From Abelmoschus esculentus (taxonomy: Eukaryota; Streptophyta; Magnoliopsida; Malvales; Malvaceae), in the NCBI GenBank assembly GCA_035048815.1, contig JAUCBN010000003.1:21436001-21500000 (forward strand): a DNA stretch of 64,000 nt, in the 5' to 3' direction. A program made the translations under genes and the position numbers. A model generated the notes under the pieces. That model worked only from the letters and a program-made list of their open reading frames with translations, searched no databases and was not told the origin of the DNA. Positions 23,638-34,356 of the stretch are shown in pieces; positions within the stretch are counted from its first letter, which is position 1, and every line of letters begins with the position of its first letter.

Positions 23638-24524
23638 CTTCTCTTTTGGCATATACCGTGATGGACGACCCCTCTCTTTGAGAGTATGTCACGATGAATG
23701 ACACCACTCTTTCAGTGCATGTCATGGTGAACGGTCCCTCTCTTTGAGCGTTTACCGTAATGGACGACCCCTCTCTTTGAGAGTATGTCGCGGTGAATGA
23801 CCCCTCTCTTCGAGTGCATGTCATAATAAACGGTCCCTATCTTTGAGCGTATACCATGATGGACGACCCCTCTCTTTGAGTGTATGTCGTGATGAATGAC
23901 CCCTCTATTCTAGTGCATGTCATGGTGAACGGTCCCTCTCTTTGAGCGGATACCGTGATGGATGACCCCTCTCCTTGAGCGTATATCATGATGAATGACC
24001 CCTATCTTCGAGTTCATGTCATAATGAACGGTCCCTTTCTTAGAGCGTATATTGTGATGGACGACCCCTTTTTTTGAGTTACGTCGCAGTGATTGACCCC
24101 TTTCTTCGAGTGCATGTCATAATAAACGGCCCCCTTCTTAGAACGTATACCGTGATTGACGATCCCTCTTTGAGCGTTTGTCACTGTAAATGACCCCTTT
24201 TGATTGAATGCATGGCATGCTGAACGGTCCTTCTCTTTGAGCGTATACCATGATGGATGGCCCCTTTCTTTGACCGTATGTCGCGATGAATGACCCCTCT
24301 CTTCGAGTGCTTGTCATAATAAACAGTCCCTTGCTTAGAACGTATACCTTGATGGGCGACCGTTCTCATTGAGTGCATGTCATAATCATCAGTCCAACTC
24401 TTTGAGCGTATACAATGATCGATGACCACACTCTTCGAGTGCATTTCAGGGTGAACAATCCATCTCTTTGAGTGTATACTGTGATGAACGACCCCTCTCT
24501 TTGAGCGTATGTTGTGGTGAATGA
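23638..24524. repeat. 33/99-bp satellite array, segment 6
   Basis: A short array of recognisable trimers lies between the Athila-LTR scrap and the 13-kb composite retroelement region. It ends GTTGTGGTGAATGA at 24524. Confidence 0.92.
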
Positions 24525-24726
24525 TATATGGATCCTTTGGATCCAAAGGGAACTTGTTATGAATGACTATCTCGAAAAGGGATATTTGGAAGATCTCTTC
24601 GAAAATGACCCTTTTGGAGGCCTCTACTTGAAGCAAAAGTTTCATCAGCTTGCTCCATCATTGAAGCAATTGGCTGCCACTGCATCAAGGATATATTCTT
24701 TAGAAAACCCTTTTGACTTGAGGGGA
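24525..24726 (+). pseudogene. 3' end of internal region of an LTR retroelement (unknown protein tail)
   Basis: This stretch precedes LTR A and encodes DYLEKGYLEDLFENDPFGGL, then LENPFDLRG and a stop. A homologous segment at about 29915-30129 precedes LTR C, with LENPFDLRTNRLKDEGNDA. The final DLRTN...EG part resembles the DLRTNPFQEGGDD end of the complete element's pol and overlaps the polypurine tract (TTGAGGGGA). The part before it is not gag, protease, RT or integrase that I recognise. The left end is cut by satellite. Two copies in the same position show that this coding belongs to the family and is not a random flank. Confidence 0.6.
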
Positions 24727-26324
24727 TGATATATGCACACCCAACCGTAGTTTCTTCCCATACATAATATTAAGCTACTTCATTTCACACATGGGATCAA
24801 AAGGGAGTTATCTTGTTGATCTTCGTATTTATTACTTTTATATACTTTATATTAAGCTACTTAAGAGTTATATTACTTAAGCTATAAAAATAAATAGTTT
24901 TTATAACCACATTGGTTAAAGTTTTAGCTTAGTTCTAAACTCATCTTAAGTTATTTTAAGTATTCTCATTACAATCAGCTTAGAAGAAGTTAAACGGAAG
25001 ACAATACTAGAAACACAAGGAGCCAACTTTAGAATAGCTTGGAAATGCATGGAACACTCCTACAGTACTTAAACGAGTCAAGGATAGCTCCATGTCAGCT
25101 CACAAGTCCCATACGAGCTCAAATGAAGCATAATTTGAAACGAGGCCTTAGGAGATTCGGATTAGCTCCAAAACACTCCTCACACTAGAAGGGAGTATAA
25201 GGAAGCTAATGGTCTAGCTCACTTTGCTAAAGGCAGCTTGGATTAACTTATTTCAGCTTCAAGCTTTAGCTAAGTCTTTTTGCTAGATAGCTCAGTTCAA
25301 TCCAGCTCACTCCCAGCTCGATTAGCTCACCCCATCTCTTGCTATCACTCCCACCTCAACACCCGAAGGTCACCTACCCTTCACCAAGCATCATGTCTGT
25401 CCACTATCCACATTGGCGCCAAGATTATGGAGGGAAGGGAAGTGGGCGCCGAAACAAAGAGGTAGCACTTTTCATTGGACAGATTCATAATGGTCCATTT
25501 GTTTGCCATTTTCGAGAAGGATACAAGCAGAAATGGGTTTCGGCGTCTTCATGCAAGTTGTTCCCCTATCACTTATCTTTCCAACACATTTTCAATTGCA
25601 TCAATCCGATGTCTGGAGCTCGAGATATGGCAAAATTACTGAAGCCAGTGCAGACTGGACCGAGAAGTTACATCTTTTCAAATAGATTCGGAGGGAGACA
25701 CCATTCAAATGAATAGTTATCCGAATAGTTGAAGGTCATTTTGGCCAAACATCTTAAAAAACTGTAAATAGGACTTAAATTACAATCACGTATTTGATCA
25801 ATACAAAATTACTATGTGAGTTTACTTTTAAACTTGTTCTTTTTAGAACTATATCGACTTATCAAATCTATTATATAGGTTTGTGGCGTCTCCTATCTCT
25901 TCCATCCATACTTAGGATTCTAGGAACTTATTTCCTAAGGGTCTAAGTCTTATACCACCCTCAAGGCACACTATAAGTTAGGTTTATGCTTTCATAGCAT
26001 AAGTTCTACTTTTGTTACCTTTAAATACTATTTATTTATCACCTTACATACATTCCATCCTAACCCATTTCATCCATCAACATATCCGACTTTCTTAGCC
26101 TTCACTATCACCTTTACCATTATTTCCTAACCAAAATATCACCTAACCATCCCTTACCAATTATACATATAACCTATACTTCCGCAGCCCTCTTTACACC
26201 ATTTCACCATCTTTTCTTCATCAAATAACAAAGAACGCGTACGAGGATCAAGGCTTGCTTGCAATCACGGTCGGGACAATCAAAGCTTCTCTACAACAAC
26301 AATTGGAGAGTTGAAGCGTATCAT
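24727..26324 (+). mobile_element. LTR A of composite CRM-related element (1,598 bp)
   Basis: It begins TGATATATGCAC after a purine tract and ends GAAGCGTATCA. A good primer-binding site follows two bases later. It shares long stretches with LTRs B and C and with the LTR at 58669-60286, for example ACTAGAAACACAAGGAGCCA, the AGCTCA-rich part, and CATCAATCCGATGTCTGGAG. Relative to B and C it lacks about 90 bp near 24975. Confidence 0.85.
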
Positions 26325-26326
26325 AT

Positions 26327-26338
26327 GGTATCAGAGCA
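26327..26338 (+). other. Primer-binding site after LTR A
   Basis: TGGTATCAGAGC lies two bases after the LTR end and matches the 3' end of plant initiator-methionine tRNA, the usual primer of plant LTR retrotransposons. Confidence 0.85.
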
Positions 26339-27647
26339 AAGAAAGATTCGAGTAAGCCTCCTTCTTGTGAATTTCAATTCAAAAAAAAAAGAATTTTCGA
26401 AATTTGTACAAAAAATAGAAGTTGCAAATTCATGTTTCTCTCCTCTCAAAGAGTCTGAATTAGTAAAAGAAGTTCAAAAAAATCATATTCACATTTGAAG
26501 TGAAGGCAAGAAGCACAAAACAAGCAAATGACTAACTCGGACAAGTTCCTCAAGTTTGATTGTTCACGATTGGTTTGTAAGTATGTTTTGTGGTAACGTA
26601 CTATCTATCCTTTTTTATTTTATTCTATTCTTATACCATTTTCATATTAGTCCCTACACTTTTCTATTTTTATTTTATTTCTTCTTTCTCTTTCTTTTCC
26701 TTAACCTAGCCCTTATCTTGTAGCCCAAACGCCAACAACATCTATACTAATGTTTTGATAGGTTTTGAGTTAGTTCTATTAAGAATTTGTGACGAGAGAT
26801 TGAGTGATAAAAGGCAAGAGAGTTGTTAGATCAGAAGAGGACAATAAAAGCCATTCTGTCCTAGAGTGCAAACATGAGTGATTTAAGTAACAACTTCTTT
26901 TCCTTGGAGTGGCAGTGAGGATTTTTTTGAGTGTATTATGAGGTTTATATTTTTTTTTCTTTTATTTGCACTAACCGTGTATCAGAATTCTTAGAACAAT
27001 CCATCATCCTGGGAAAAAGAGAAAGTTCCAAGACGTGCTAGATGATCAACAAAGAACAAACATCTTTTAGACACGATGCAATGTAAATGGTAAAGTGTGC
27101 TCTATTATCATAAACAATGAAAGTTGTACAAACATTGCTAGCACTTATTTGGAGGAAAAGTTAGGACTCAAGGCAACCAATCATTCAAGCCCCTATTATT
27201 TGCAATGGTTAAACGATAAAGAATCATTCTTGGTCAAAGAACAAGTATTTGTACCATTCTCAATTGGAAGGTACAAAGATGAAATTATGTGTGACATAAT
27301 GCTTATGAATACAAGTCATCTTCTTCTCGGACTACCATGACAATTCGACAAGCGGGCCATCCATGATGGATTCACCAATCGGTTTTCATCTTCCTTTGAA
27401 GGCGGAAATATCACCTTAGCGCCTTTATCTCCAGAACAAGTGAAGGAAGATCAAATGCAATTGAAAAAGAACATTGAAACCATGAAAGGAATTGAGAAAA
27501 TTGAACAAAAAGAACTGGATGATAGAATTGTTGGAGTTGAAAATAAAAAAATGGTTGACAAAAATAATGGGTTGAAAATGATAAAATCAAAAAGAAAAAA
27601 GAAGTTAGAGTTGAAAAAGAAAAAAAGGAAAGAAAAAACATATTTTA
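26339..27647 (+). pseudogene. Decayed 5' leader, protease fragment and linker of CRM-related element
   Basis: After the primer site comes a leader similar to that of the complete element (compare 26770-26850 with the window end). From about 27048 a frame similar to its protease region is readable: NIF-TRC, then SCTNIASTYLEEKLGL, then FSIGRYKDEIMCD and LLLGLP. The catalytic DGG is replaced by NNE. A TGA occupies the place of the conserved Trp after LLLG-P. After a Lys/Glu-rich linker the sequence jumps straight into LTR B at TTTTATGACATGTGC. RT, RNase H and integrase are missing, so it cannot be autonomous. No gag or zinc knuckle could be recognised. Confidence 0.75.
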
Positions 27648-29325
27648 TGACATGTGCACATTTTTGCTCATTTATCTCATGCTTTCATGCTTCATTTCAC
27701 GCATGGGATCAAAGGGTGTTATCTTACCGATCTTAGTATTTATTACTTTTATATACTATATAGTAAACCACTTAAGAGTTATATTAATTAAGCTATAAAC
27801 ATGACTAGTCAATATGACCATATTATTAAGTTTTAGCTTAGATCTAAATTTATATTAAGTTATTTTAAGTATTCCCATTATTTCCATTATTATGTTTTTC
27901 TTCATAGGACTTACCTACAGCTCAAGGAGTAAATAGTAGCTCGGTGTCAACTCAGTCACCACAAAAGAAGCAAAACAGAAGACAATACTAGAAACACAAG
28001 GAGCCAACTTTAGAATATCTTGGAAATGCATGGAACACTCCTACAGTACTTGAAGGAGTCAAGGATAGCTCCATGTTAGCTCACAAGTCCCATACGAGCT
28101 CAAATGAAGCATAATTCGAAACGAGGCCTTAGGAGATTCAGATTAGCTCCAAAACACTCCTCACACTAGAAGGGAGTATAAGGAAGCTCATGGACCAGAT
28201 CACTTTGCTAAATGCAACTTGGATTAGCTTATTTCAGCTTCAAACTTTAGCTAAGTCTTTTAGCTAGATATCCCAGTTCAATCCAGCTTACTCCCAGCTC
28301 GATTAACTCACCTCAACTCTAGCTATCACTCCCACCTCAACACCCGAAGGTCACCTACCCTTCACCAAGCATCATGTCTGTCCATTATCCACATTGGGCG
28401 CCAAGATCATGGAGGGAAAGGAAGTGGACGCCAAAATAAAGAGATAGCACTTTTCATTGGACAAATTCATAATGGTCCACTTGTTTTCCATTTTCGAACA
28501 GGATACAAGCAGAACTGGGTTTCGGTGTCTTCATGAAAGTTGTTCCCCTATCTCTTATATTTACAGCACATATTTAATCGCATCAATCCGATATCAAGAT
28601 CTAGAGATATGGCCAAATTACTGAAGACAGTGCAGGCTGAACCGAGAATTTACATCTTTTCGAATAGTTTTGGAGGGAGATACTAGTCAAATGAATGGTT
28701 ATCCGAATAGTTAAAGGCCATTTCGGCCAAATCCCTTAGAAAACTATAAATAGGACTTGGATTTCATTTTGTAAACACACCATTCAGATTATACAAAATT
28801 ACTTGTGAGATTTTTCTCTCGTTTAGTTTTTCTTAGAACTTTATCGACTTATCAAGTACTTTTGTACTTGTGGCGTTAACCCTTTTCTATCCATTTTGAT
28901 ACTTCGGGTTCTTTTAGTTTAATATACTAAAAGATTCAAAGTTCGTTTATCATCACCCCTTAAAGATCGATATAAGGTTTAGGATTAGGTTTTCTATAAC
29001 CTAGTTTCTTCCTTGAGTATCTTTAAGATACTATTTTCATTTCATCATTCCTTACATTTCCTCTCATTCCATTCATCATTCTCAATCATTTGTCATCCCC
29101 ACAAAATATCCTAAACATTCATTCACCCTTATCAACACCACACATCCTTCCGCTTCCATATCAGTCCCTAAACTATTCCTTTCATTCATTTCACCTATTC
29201 TTTTCATTCTTTATCCTTAATTCTCTATTTTGCAGCCACTTCTTGCGAGAGACTTGCTTCCTTCCTAGGTCCTACAATCAAAGTGTATCGTTCAACATCC
29301 TCAGCAAGATCGGCACATATCCTTT
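27648..29325 (+). mobile_element. LTR B of composite element (end truncated or altered)
   Basis: It begins TGACATGTGCAC, matching the starts of LTR A and the 58669 LTR. It follows LTR C closely for most of its length, including CTATAAATAGGACTTGG and the TTGCAGCCACTTCTTGCGAG region. Near GATCGGCACATATCC (about 29310-29325) it departs from LTR C and lacks the terminal part with GGCTTGCTTGCATTC...ATATCA. No primer site follows. Confidence 0.75.
28745..28751 (+). promoter_or_regulatory. TATA box of LTR B
   Basis: TATAAAT in the context AAACTATAAATAGGACTTGG, at the same place as in LTR C. Confidence 0.5.
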
Positions 29326-29466
29326 TATTTAACTCTACTTTTTCTATTCCTTCTTTTGTTTTGCAGGGCAATCCAAGAGTCTTATTTTTTCAAAGAGATG
29401 ATCTAGTAATCATGCCTTTTGGAGAACTAAAGGATGTGTCCTTTGAAGCGTCAATAGCCACGACTT
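29326..29466 (+). other. Leader of unknown insert, with splice-acceptor-like site
   Basis: This stretch starts with a T-rich run ending TTTTGTTTTGCAG (about 29353-29366), which looks like an intron acceptor. An open frame then reads NPRVLFFQRDDLVIMPFGEL and on to FGDTQVF, stopping at 29489. It is not LTR sequence and not recognised. It may be the first part of the ORF that follows, separated by a frame change. Confidence 0.4.
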
Positions 29467-29880
29467 TTGGAGACACACAAGTCTTTTGATGTTTCAAAAG
29501 TTCTGACATATGAAGTTCCAATAGTTCAAATCTTTGACACTCCAAGTGTCTTGCAGATCGTGAAGAAAATTCAACAACCAGTGCCCATTAAACATCTGCC
29601 ATGGTTTGCAAATTCTTTTCATCTCGTTATAGGTTCATTCTCTACTAAATATGGTTCATTTTGCAGTAATTTCATAAGTCTACATGGAATTGTACTTGCT
29701 TGTGAAGACCAATTCAAGGATATGAAACAGGCACTATCAATCTATTCTAGAATGATAATATGGAAAGGCACAAGGATTAAAGTTGGAAAAACATACCTAC
29801 TTGAAGTATTCCAAAGGAAAAATCTATATGCCAATGGTTATGATGATTCAGAACGACACATCCAAAAGATAAGTCTCTAA
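29467..29880 (+). CDS. Unknown 137-aa ORF between LTR B and LTR C
   Basis: I do not recognise this protein. The frame runs METHKSFDVSKVLTYEVP to SERHIQKISL-stop with no repeats, no signal peptide and no membrane segment evident. Its composition is mixed (no satellite-like periodicity), and it contains IQQPVPIKHLPWFANSF and KGTRIKVGKTYLLEVF. It has no RT, RNase H, integrase, zinc-knuckle or protease motif. It sits where pol should be, upstream of a short tail segment and LTR C. Possible readings are a captured host gene fragment, an accessory ORF of a non-autonomous family, or a chance open frame in decayed DNA. The ATG used is simply the first in frame, and the true protein may start upstream in another frame. 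Confidence 0.35.
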   Translation: METHKSFDVSKVLTYEVPIVQIFDTPSVLQIVKKIQQPVPIKHLPWFANSFHLVIGSFSTKYGSFCSNFISLHGIVLACEDQFKDMKQALSIYSRMIIWKGTRIKVGKTYLLEVFQRKNLYANGYDDSERHIQKISL

Positions 29881-30129
29881 ACCCAGGGGTATAAAGATTC
29901 CAAGAGGTACGAGAGAAAGATCCAAAGGGAACATGTTGTGAATGGCTATCTCGAAAAAGAATATTTGGAAGATCTCTTTGAAAATGACCCTTTTGGAGGC
30001 CTATACTTCAATTCAAAAGTTTCATCAACTTGTTCCATCATGGAAGCAATTGACCGCCCCTGCATCGAGGAATTACTCGTTGGAAAACCCTTTCGATTTG
30101 AGGACAAATCGCCTAAAAGATGAGGGGAA
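29881..30129 (+). pseudogene. Second copy of unknown internal tail plus polypurine tract before LTR C
   Basis: This region encodes NGYLEKEYLEDLFENDPFGG, then after a one-base shift KFHQLVPSWKQL and LENPFDLRTNRLKDEGNDA. It is homologous to 24525-24726. The 24525 copy reads through both parts in one frame, so this copy has the frameshift. The purine run GATGAGGGGAA (30119-30129) abuts LTR C and is the likely polypurine tract, again inside coding sequence. Confidence 0.6.
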
Positions 30130-31223
30130 TGATGCGTTCACATTTCTACTCATTTATCTCATGCATTCATACTTCATTTCACATATGGGATCAAAGGGGA
30201 GTTACCCTACAGATCTTACTATTTATTACTTTTATATACTTTATAGTAAGCTACTTAAGAGATATATTAATTAGGCTATAACTATGAATAGTCAATATAA
30301 GCACATCATTAAGTTTCAGCTTAGATAAAAATTTATATTAAGTTATTTTAAGTATTCTCATTATTTTCATTATTATGTTTTCTTCATAGGACTTACCTAC
30401 AACTCCAGGAGTAAATATTATCTCGGTGTCAGCTCAGTCAGCTCAAAAGATGCTAAACGGAAGACAATGCTAGAAACACAAGGAGCCAATTTCAGAATAG
30501 CTTGGAAATGCATGGAACACTCCAATAGTACTTAAAGGACTAATGGCTAGCTCAATGTCAGCTCACAAATCCCATATGAGCTCAAATGAAGAATAATTCA
30601 AAACAAGGCTTTAGGAGATTCGGATCAGCTCTAAAACACTCCTCACACTGTAAGAGAGTATAAGGAAGTTAATGGAGTAGCTCACTTTGCTAAAGGAACT
30701 TGAATTAGATTATTTCAGCTTTAAACTTTAGCTAAGTCTTTCAGCTAGATAGCTTAGTTCAACCCAGCTCACTTCCAGCTCGATTAGCTCACCTTAGCTC
30801 CAACTATCACTCCCAACTCAATACCCGAAGGTCACCAACCCTTCACCAAGTATCATGACCGACCATAATCCACATTGGACGCCAAGATCATGGAGGGAAA
30901 GCAAGTGGGCGCGAAAACAAAGAGATAACACTCTTCATTGGGCAGATTCATAATGGTCCACTTGTTTGCCAATTTCGAGCAGGATACAAGTCTAATTGGG
31001 TTTCGGTGTCTCCTGAAAGTTGTTCCTCTATCTCTTATATTTTCAACACATGTTGAATCGGATCAATCTGATATCGAGATCTCGAGATATGGCCCAATTA
31101 CTGAAGACTGTGCATGCTGAACCGAAAAGTTACAACTCTTCTAATATATTTGGAGGGAGACACCATTCAAATGAATGATTATCCGAATAGTTAATTCTAT
31201 TTCGTCTAAACCCCTTAGAAAAC

Positions 31224-31230
31224 TATAAAT
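31224..31230 (+). promoter_or_regulatory. TATA box of LTR C
   Basis: TATAAAT in the context GAAAACTATAAATAGGACTT, matching LTR B. Confidence 0.5.
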
Positions 31231-31560
31231 AGGACTTGGATTTCATTTTGTAAACACATCATTCAGATTATATAAAATTACTTGTGAGATTTTTCTCTCG
31301 TTTAGTTCTTCTTAGAACTTTATCGACTTATCAAGTACTTTTGTATTTGTGGCGTCAAACCCTTTCTATCCATCTTGATACTTCGGGTTCTTTTAGTTTA
31401 GTATACTAAAAGGGTCAAAGTCTGTTTATCACCACCCCTTAAAGATCAATATAAGGTTCAGGATTAGGTTTTCTATAACCTAATTTCAACCTTGAGTATC
31501 TTTAGGATACTATTTTCATTTCACCATCCTTATATACCATCTTATTCCATTATCCATTCC

Positions 31561-31692
31561 CATCCTTTATCATCATCATCATAAAACGTCCTAAACATCC
31601 ATTCACCCTTCCTTATCAACACCATACATCCTTTATCATCATCATAAAACGTCCTAAACATCCATTCACCCTTCCTTATCAACACCACACGT
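31561..31692. repeat. 66-bp tandem duplication inside LTR C
   Basis: CATCCTTTATCATCATCATC...CACCCTTCCTTATCAACACC occurs at 31561 and again at 31627, differing mainly in the number of ATC triplets. Confidence 0.8.
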
Positions 31693-32071
31693 CCTTCCGC
31701 TTCCAAATCAGTCCCTAAACTATTCCCTTCATTCATTTCACCTATTCCTTTCCTCCATTATCCTTAATTCTTCATTTTTGCAGCCATTTCTTGCGAGAGA
31801 CTTCATTCCTTCCTAGGTTCTACAATCAAAGTTTGCCATTCAGCATCTTCAAGAAGATCGACACATATCACACTTTCATTTCCTTCCCTAATCAACCATC
31901 AACATACCCCACGCCATAACCACTTCTTAAATTATTCTTATCTTATTTCCAACATCCTTTAACATTCTTTGTTCAGGATACAAGCATGATACAAGGCTTG
32001 CTTGCATTCAAAGGTCCGGGCAATTAAAGCTTCTCTCTACAAGCATATTTGGAGAGTTAGAGCATATCAAA

Positions 32072-32083
32072 TGGTATCAAAGC
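32072..32083 (+). other. Mutated primer-binding site after LTR C
   Basis: TGGTATCAAAGC differs from the usual TGGTATCAGAGC by one G-to-A change. It lies two bases after the LTR end. Confidence 0.75.
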
Positions 32084-32871
32084 AAAGGAAAAATCAAGTA
32101 AGCCCTATTATTATCTGTTACTTCAATTTTGATCAAAAAAAAAAAAGAAAAGAGAAGAAAGAAAAGAAAAAAAAATCCATAGGAAGGTGTGATGTATTAC
32201 AAGTGCCAATTTCCATAGGAAGTTACAAGGATGAAATCTTGTGTGATGTGTTGTTACCCATGAACTCCTGTCATATCATCCTTGGGAGGCCCTAACAATT
32301 TGATAAGAAGGCAATGTATGATGGTCACTTAAACCATTTTGTTTTCAAGTTTGAAGGCTGGAAGATCATGTTGACACCTTCGATGCCAAAACAAGTGAGG
32401 AATGATCAAGATGCCTTGACAGAAAGCCTAACGGCATGGAAGAAGTCCTCCAAAGAAGACACTAAGAAGATGACCTTTTATGCTCGTGGGAGGGACATTC
32501 GGAGGACCTTTCAACACGACAAAACGTGCTTGTACTTATGTACAAGGAAAGTTGTTTTAACACTAACACCCTTGAAGGTTTACCTTCAAATATTTCTCAA
32601 CTTTTGCAGGAATTGAAGGATATGTTCCCCGATGATCTTCTTAGTGGGTTGCCTCCCGTTAGAGGAATTGAGCACCAGATAGATTTCATATCTGGAGCCA
32701 CCATTCCTAATAGACCTGCTTATAGGAGCAATCCAGAAGAGACCAAGGAGTTACAACACCAAATAAGGGAACTTACAGAGAAGGGCTATATTAGAGAAAG
32801 CTTGAGTCCTTAGGCCGTGCCAGTAATGTTAGTTCCAAAGAAGGATGGTTCATGGAGGATGTGCGTGGACA
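32084..32871 (+). pseudogene. Protease to early RT remnant of CRM-related pol, cut by Athila insertion
   Basis: After the primer site and an A-rich leader, gag is missing. The frame enters protease at VPISIGSYKDEILCDVL and reaches IILGRP. A TAA then stands at the conserved Trp, the same codon position that is a stop in the 27095-27340 remnant. Downstream are KKMTFYARGRDIRR, a frameshift near 32530, then MFPDDLLSGLPPVRGIEHQI, IPNRPAYRSNPEETKEL and LTEKGYIRESLSP. A stop follows where the complete element has Cys-Ala-Val-Pro. It ends within the RT motif WRMCVD at 32871, where an Athila LTR begins. Confidence 0.85.
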
Positions 32872-34345
32872 TGTTACGTGCAGAAAGAGTTGCACAATTT
32901 GTACAAGTGTACACTTCGCAAGTAATAATGTAATGAATATATAGTATCATCTCCACATGGATTGGTGTACTTAATATGTTTTCTTTCTCTTCTCGCTCTG
33001 CAAAAGAAATAACATAAAAACACAGATCAATTTGATTATTCTGAATTAAACTAAAATAACGTAAATAATAAAAAGCCAGAGAATGAAAAGAAAATCAGAT
33101 TGAGAGAATGGGCAGGATCCAGTTGAGTCGTATTGTAGGTTTAATTGACTTGTTTCTGTCTGATGCAATTATACAATACTACCCCGACAGAACTGCAGTT
33201 TTACTACCCTGACAGTGAAGGGTTACGTCCGCCGCGGCAATCCCTTGCTCTTGGGTGGACTCACCAAGGTTCGACAAAGTATCCTCTGATGACTCCGCTT
33301 ATCCCTAAGTCGAAGTACTGTTGATGACTAGTCCTTGATGATACCTCCCGGCGTGAATCAACTATAATCACCAACCAATCTCACACTTCTTTTAGCCACT
33401 AAAACTCTAACCTATCCGAAGGCCGAGTTAGTATTTTCCATCTAGAAAAATACCGTATTCATTTATTTCGTGAATCTAACTCGCTCGATATTAGATAAAT
33501 AAATCGCTCACAAACTTCTCTCCCAAGCTTGAATGCAAGAACAATGAAGGGACAAGAATAAGCAAACCTCAATATTTTATTGCATGAAACAAGAAAGCAA
33601 AGTACAATTTTCTCCCACAAATACTCTACAACTTTCACCTAAACCCTAGAAGAATTTAGAACATAATAAAAACAAAGAAATCTCTAAGATCTATCGTGAA
33701 CTCCCCTCCTCTTTCCTCTTGAACGTCACATCCTTTATATAGGCTAAAATTAGGGCGACATCAGCCTTGGAGAAGAGGTAAAGTTGGTTTGGACGTTGCT
33801 TACCATAAAAAGGCGATTCTCTTTAATTTAATGTAATTTAATGATTTTTGACCAAAACAAACTTTAACTTCTTTTCAACTTTTCATCGCCTTCCCAAACT
33901 CTAACTGCCATGCAGAGTGTCTAGAAAAATCCAGCTTTTTTTCTCTTCAAGTCGATCACCACTTTGACTTTTGATATTATGGAGATCTAAGTTTGAGTCT
34001 GCTCAGCTTCCATCAGTAGAAGCTCTCATCTGTGGCTGGTTCGATCGGGATCTACTTCATAGTTCATTGCCCTATTTTCGCTCATTACCCTTCGCTGCTT
34101 TCTAGGCTTTCTTATCATGCTACCGCAACCTTAGAGTTCAGTTACTGCCTCGGCCCACAAATACCTGCAAATGCACAAAGATGCATTAAAGCTTACATTT
34201 TCCATAAATATCATCCTTATATGTCACGAAGGCAAAGCATCAAAATATCATACATTAAGCTCATGCATTAGTCTAAGTACGTGTAGATTAAGTAATTATT
34301 GTTCATGAAAAGTGTGAAAAATAATAGTCTTTTGAGCACTTATCA
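32872..34345 (-). mobile_element. 3' LTR of an Athila-type element (1,474 bp)
   Basis: In plus orientation it runs TGTTACGTGCAG to GAGCACTTATCA. On the minus strand it starts TGATAAGTGCTC directly after TTTTGGGGTG, a typical Athila arrangement of polypurine tract and LTR. It was inserted into RT of the remnant on its left (left flank GGACA). The matching duplication is not available because the element's 5' side has been lost. A minus-strand TATA box is at about 33732-33742. Confidence 0.85.
33732..33742 (-). promoter_or_regulatory. TATA box of Athila-type LTR
   Basis: The minus strand reads CCTATATAAAGG, mid-LTR. Confidence 0.5.
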
Positions 34346-34356
34346 CACCCCAAAAC
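34346..34356 (-). other. Polypurine tract of Athila-type element
   Basis: The minus strand reads GTTTTGGGGTG immediately upstream of the LTR start TGATAAGTG. This purine-rich run is the expected plus-strand priming site. Confidence 0.6.

Larger units (their letters stand above)
30130..32069 (+). mobile_element. LTR C of composite element (1,940 bp)
   Basis: It begins TGATGCGTTCAC and ends GAGCATATCA, then a primer site follows. It is collinear with LTR B until about 31870 and then carries the proper LTR end (GGCTTGCTTGCATTC...). A TATA box (TATAAAT) is at 31224-31230. The AGCTCA-rich segment lies around 30430-30810. Confidence 0.82.

Noticed and set aside
26327..26338. tRNA gene suggested by TGGTATCAGAGC
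   Set aside because: Only the 12-18 base primer complement is present. No cloverleaf-forming sequence surrounds it.
29090..29332. 80-aa frame in the end of LTR B
   Set aside because: It is low-complexity Ser/Phe/His-rich translation of C/T-rich LTR sequence, paralleled in LTR C by a non-open version.
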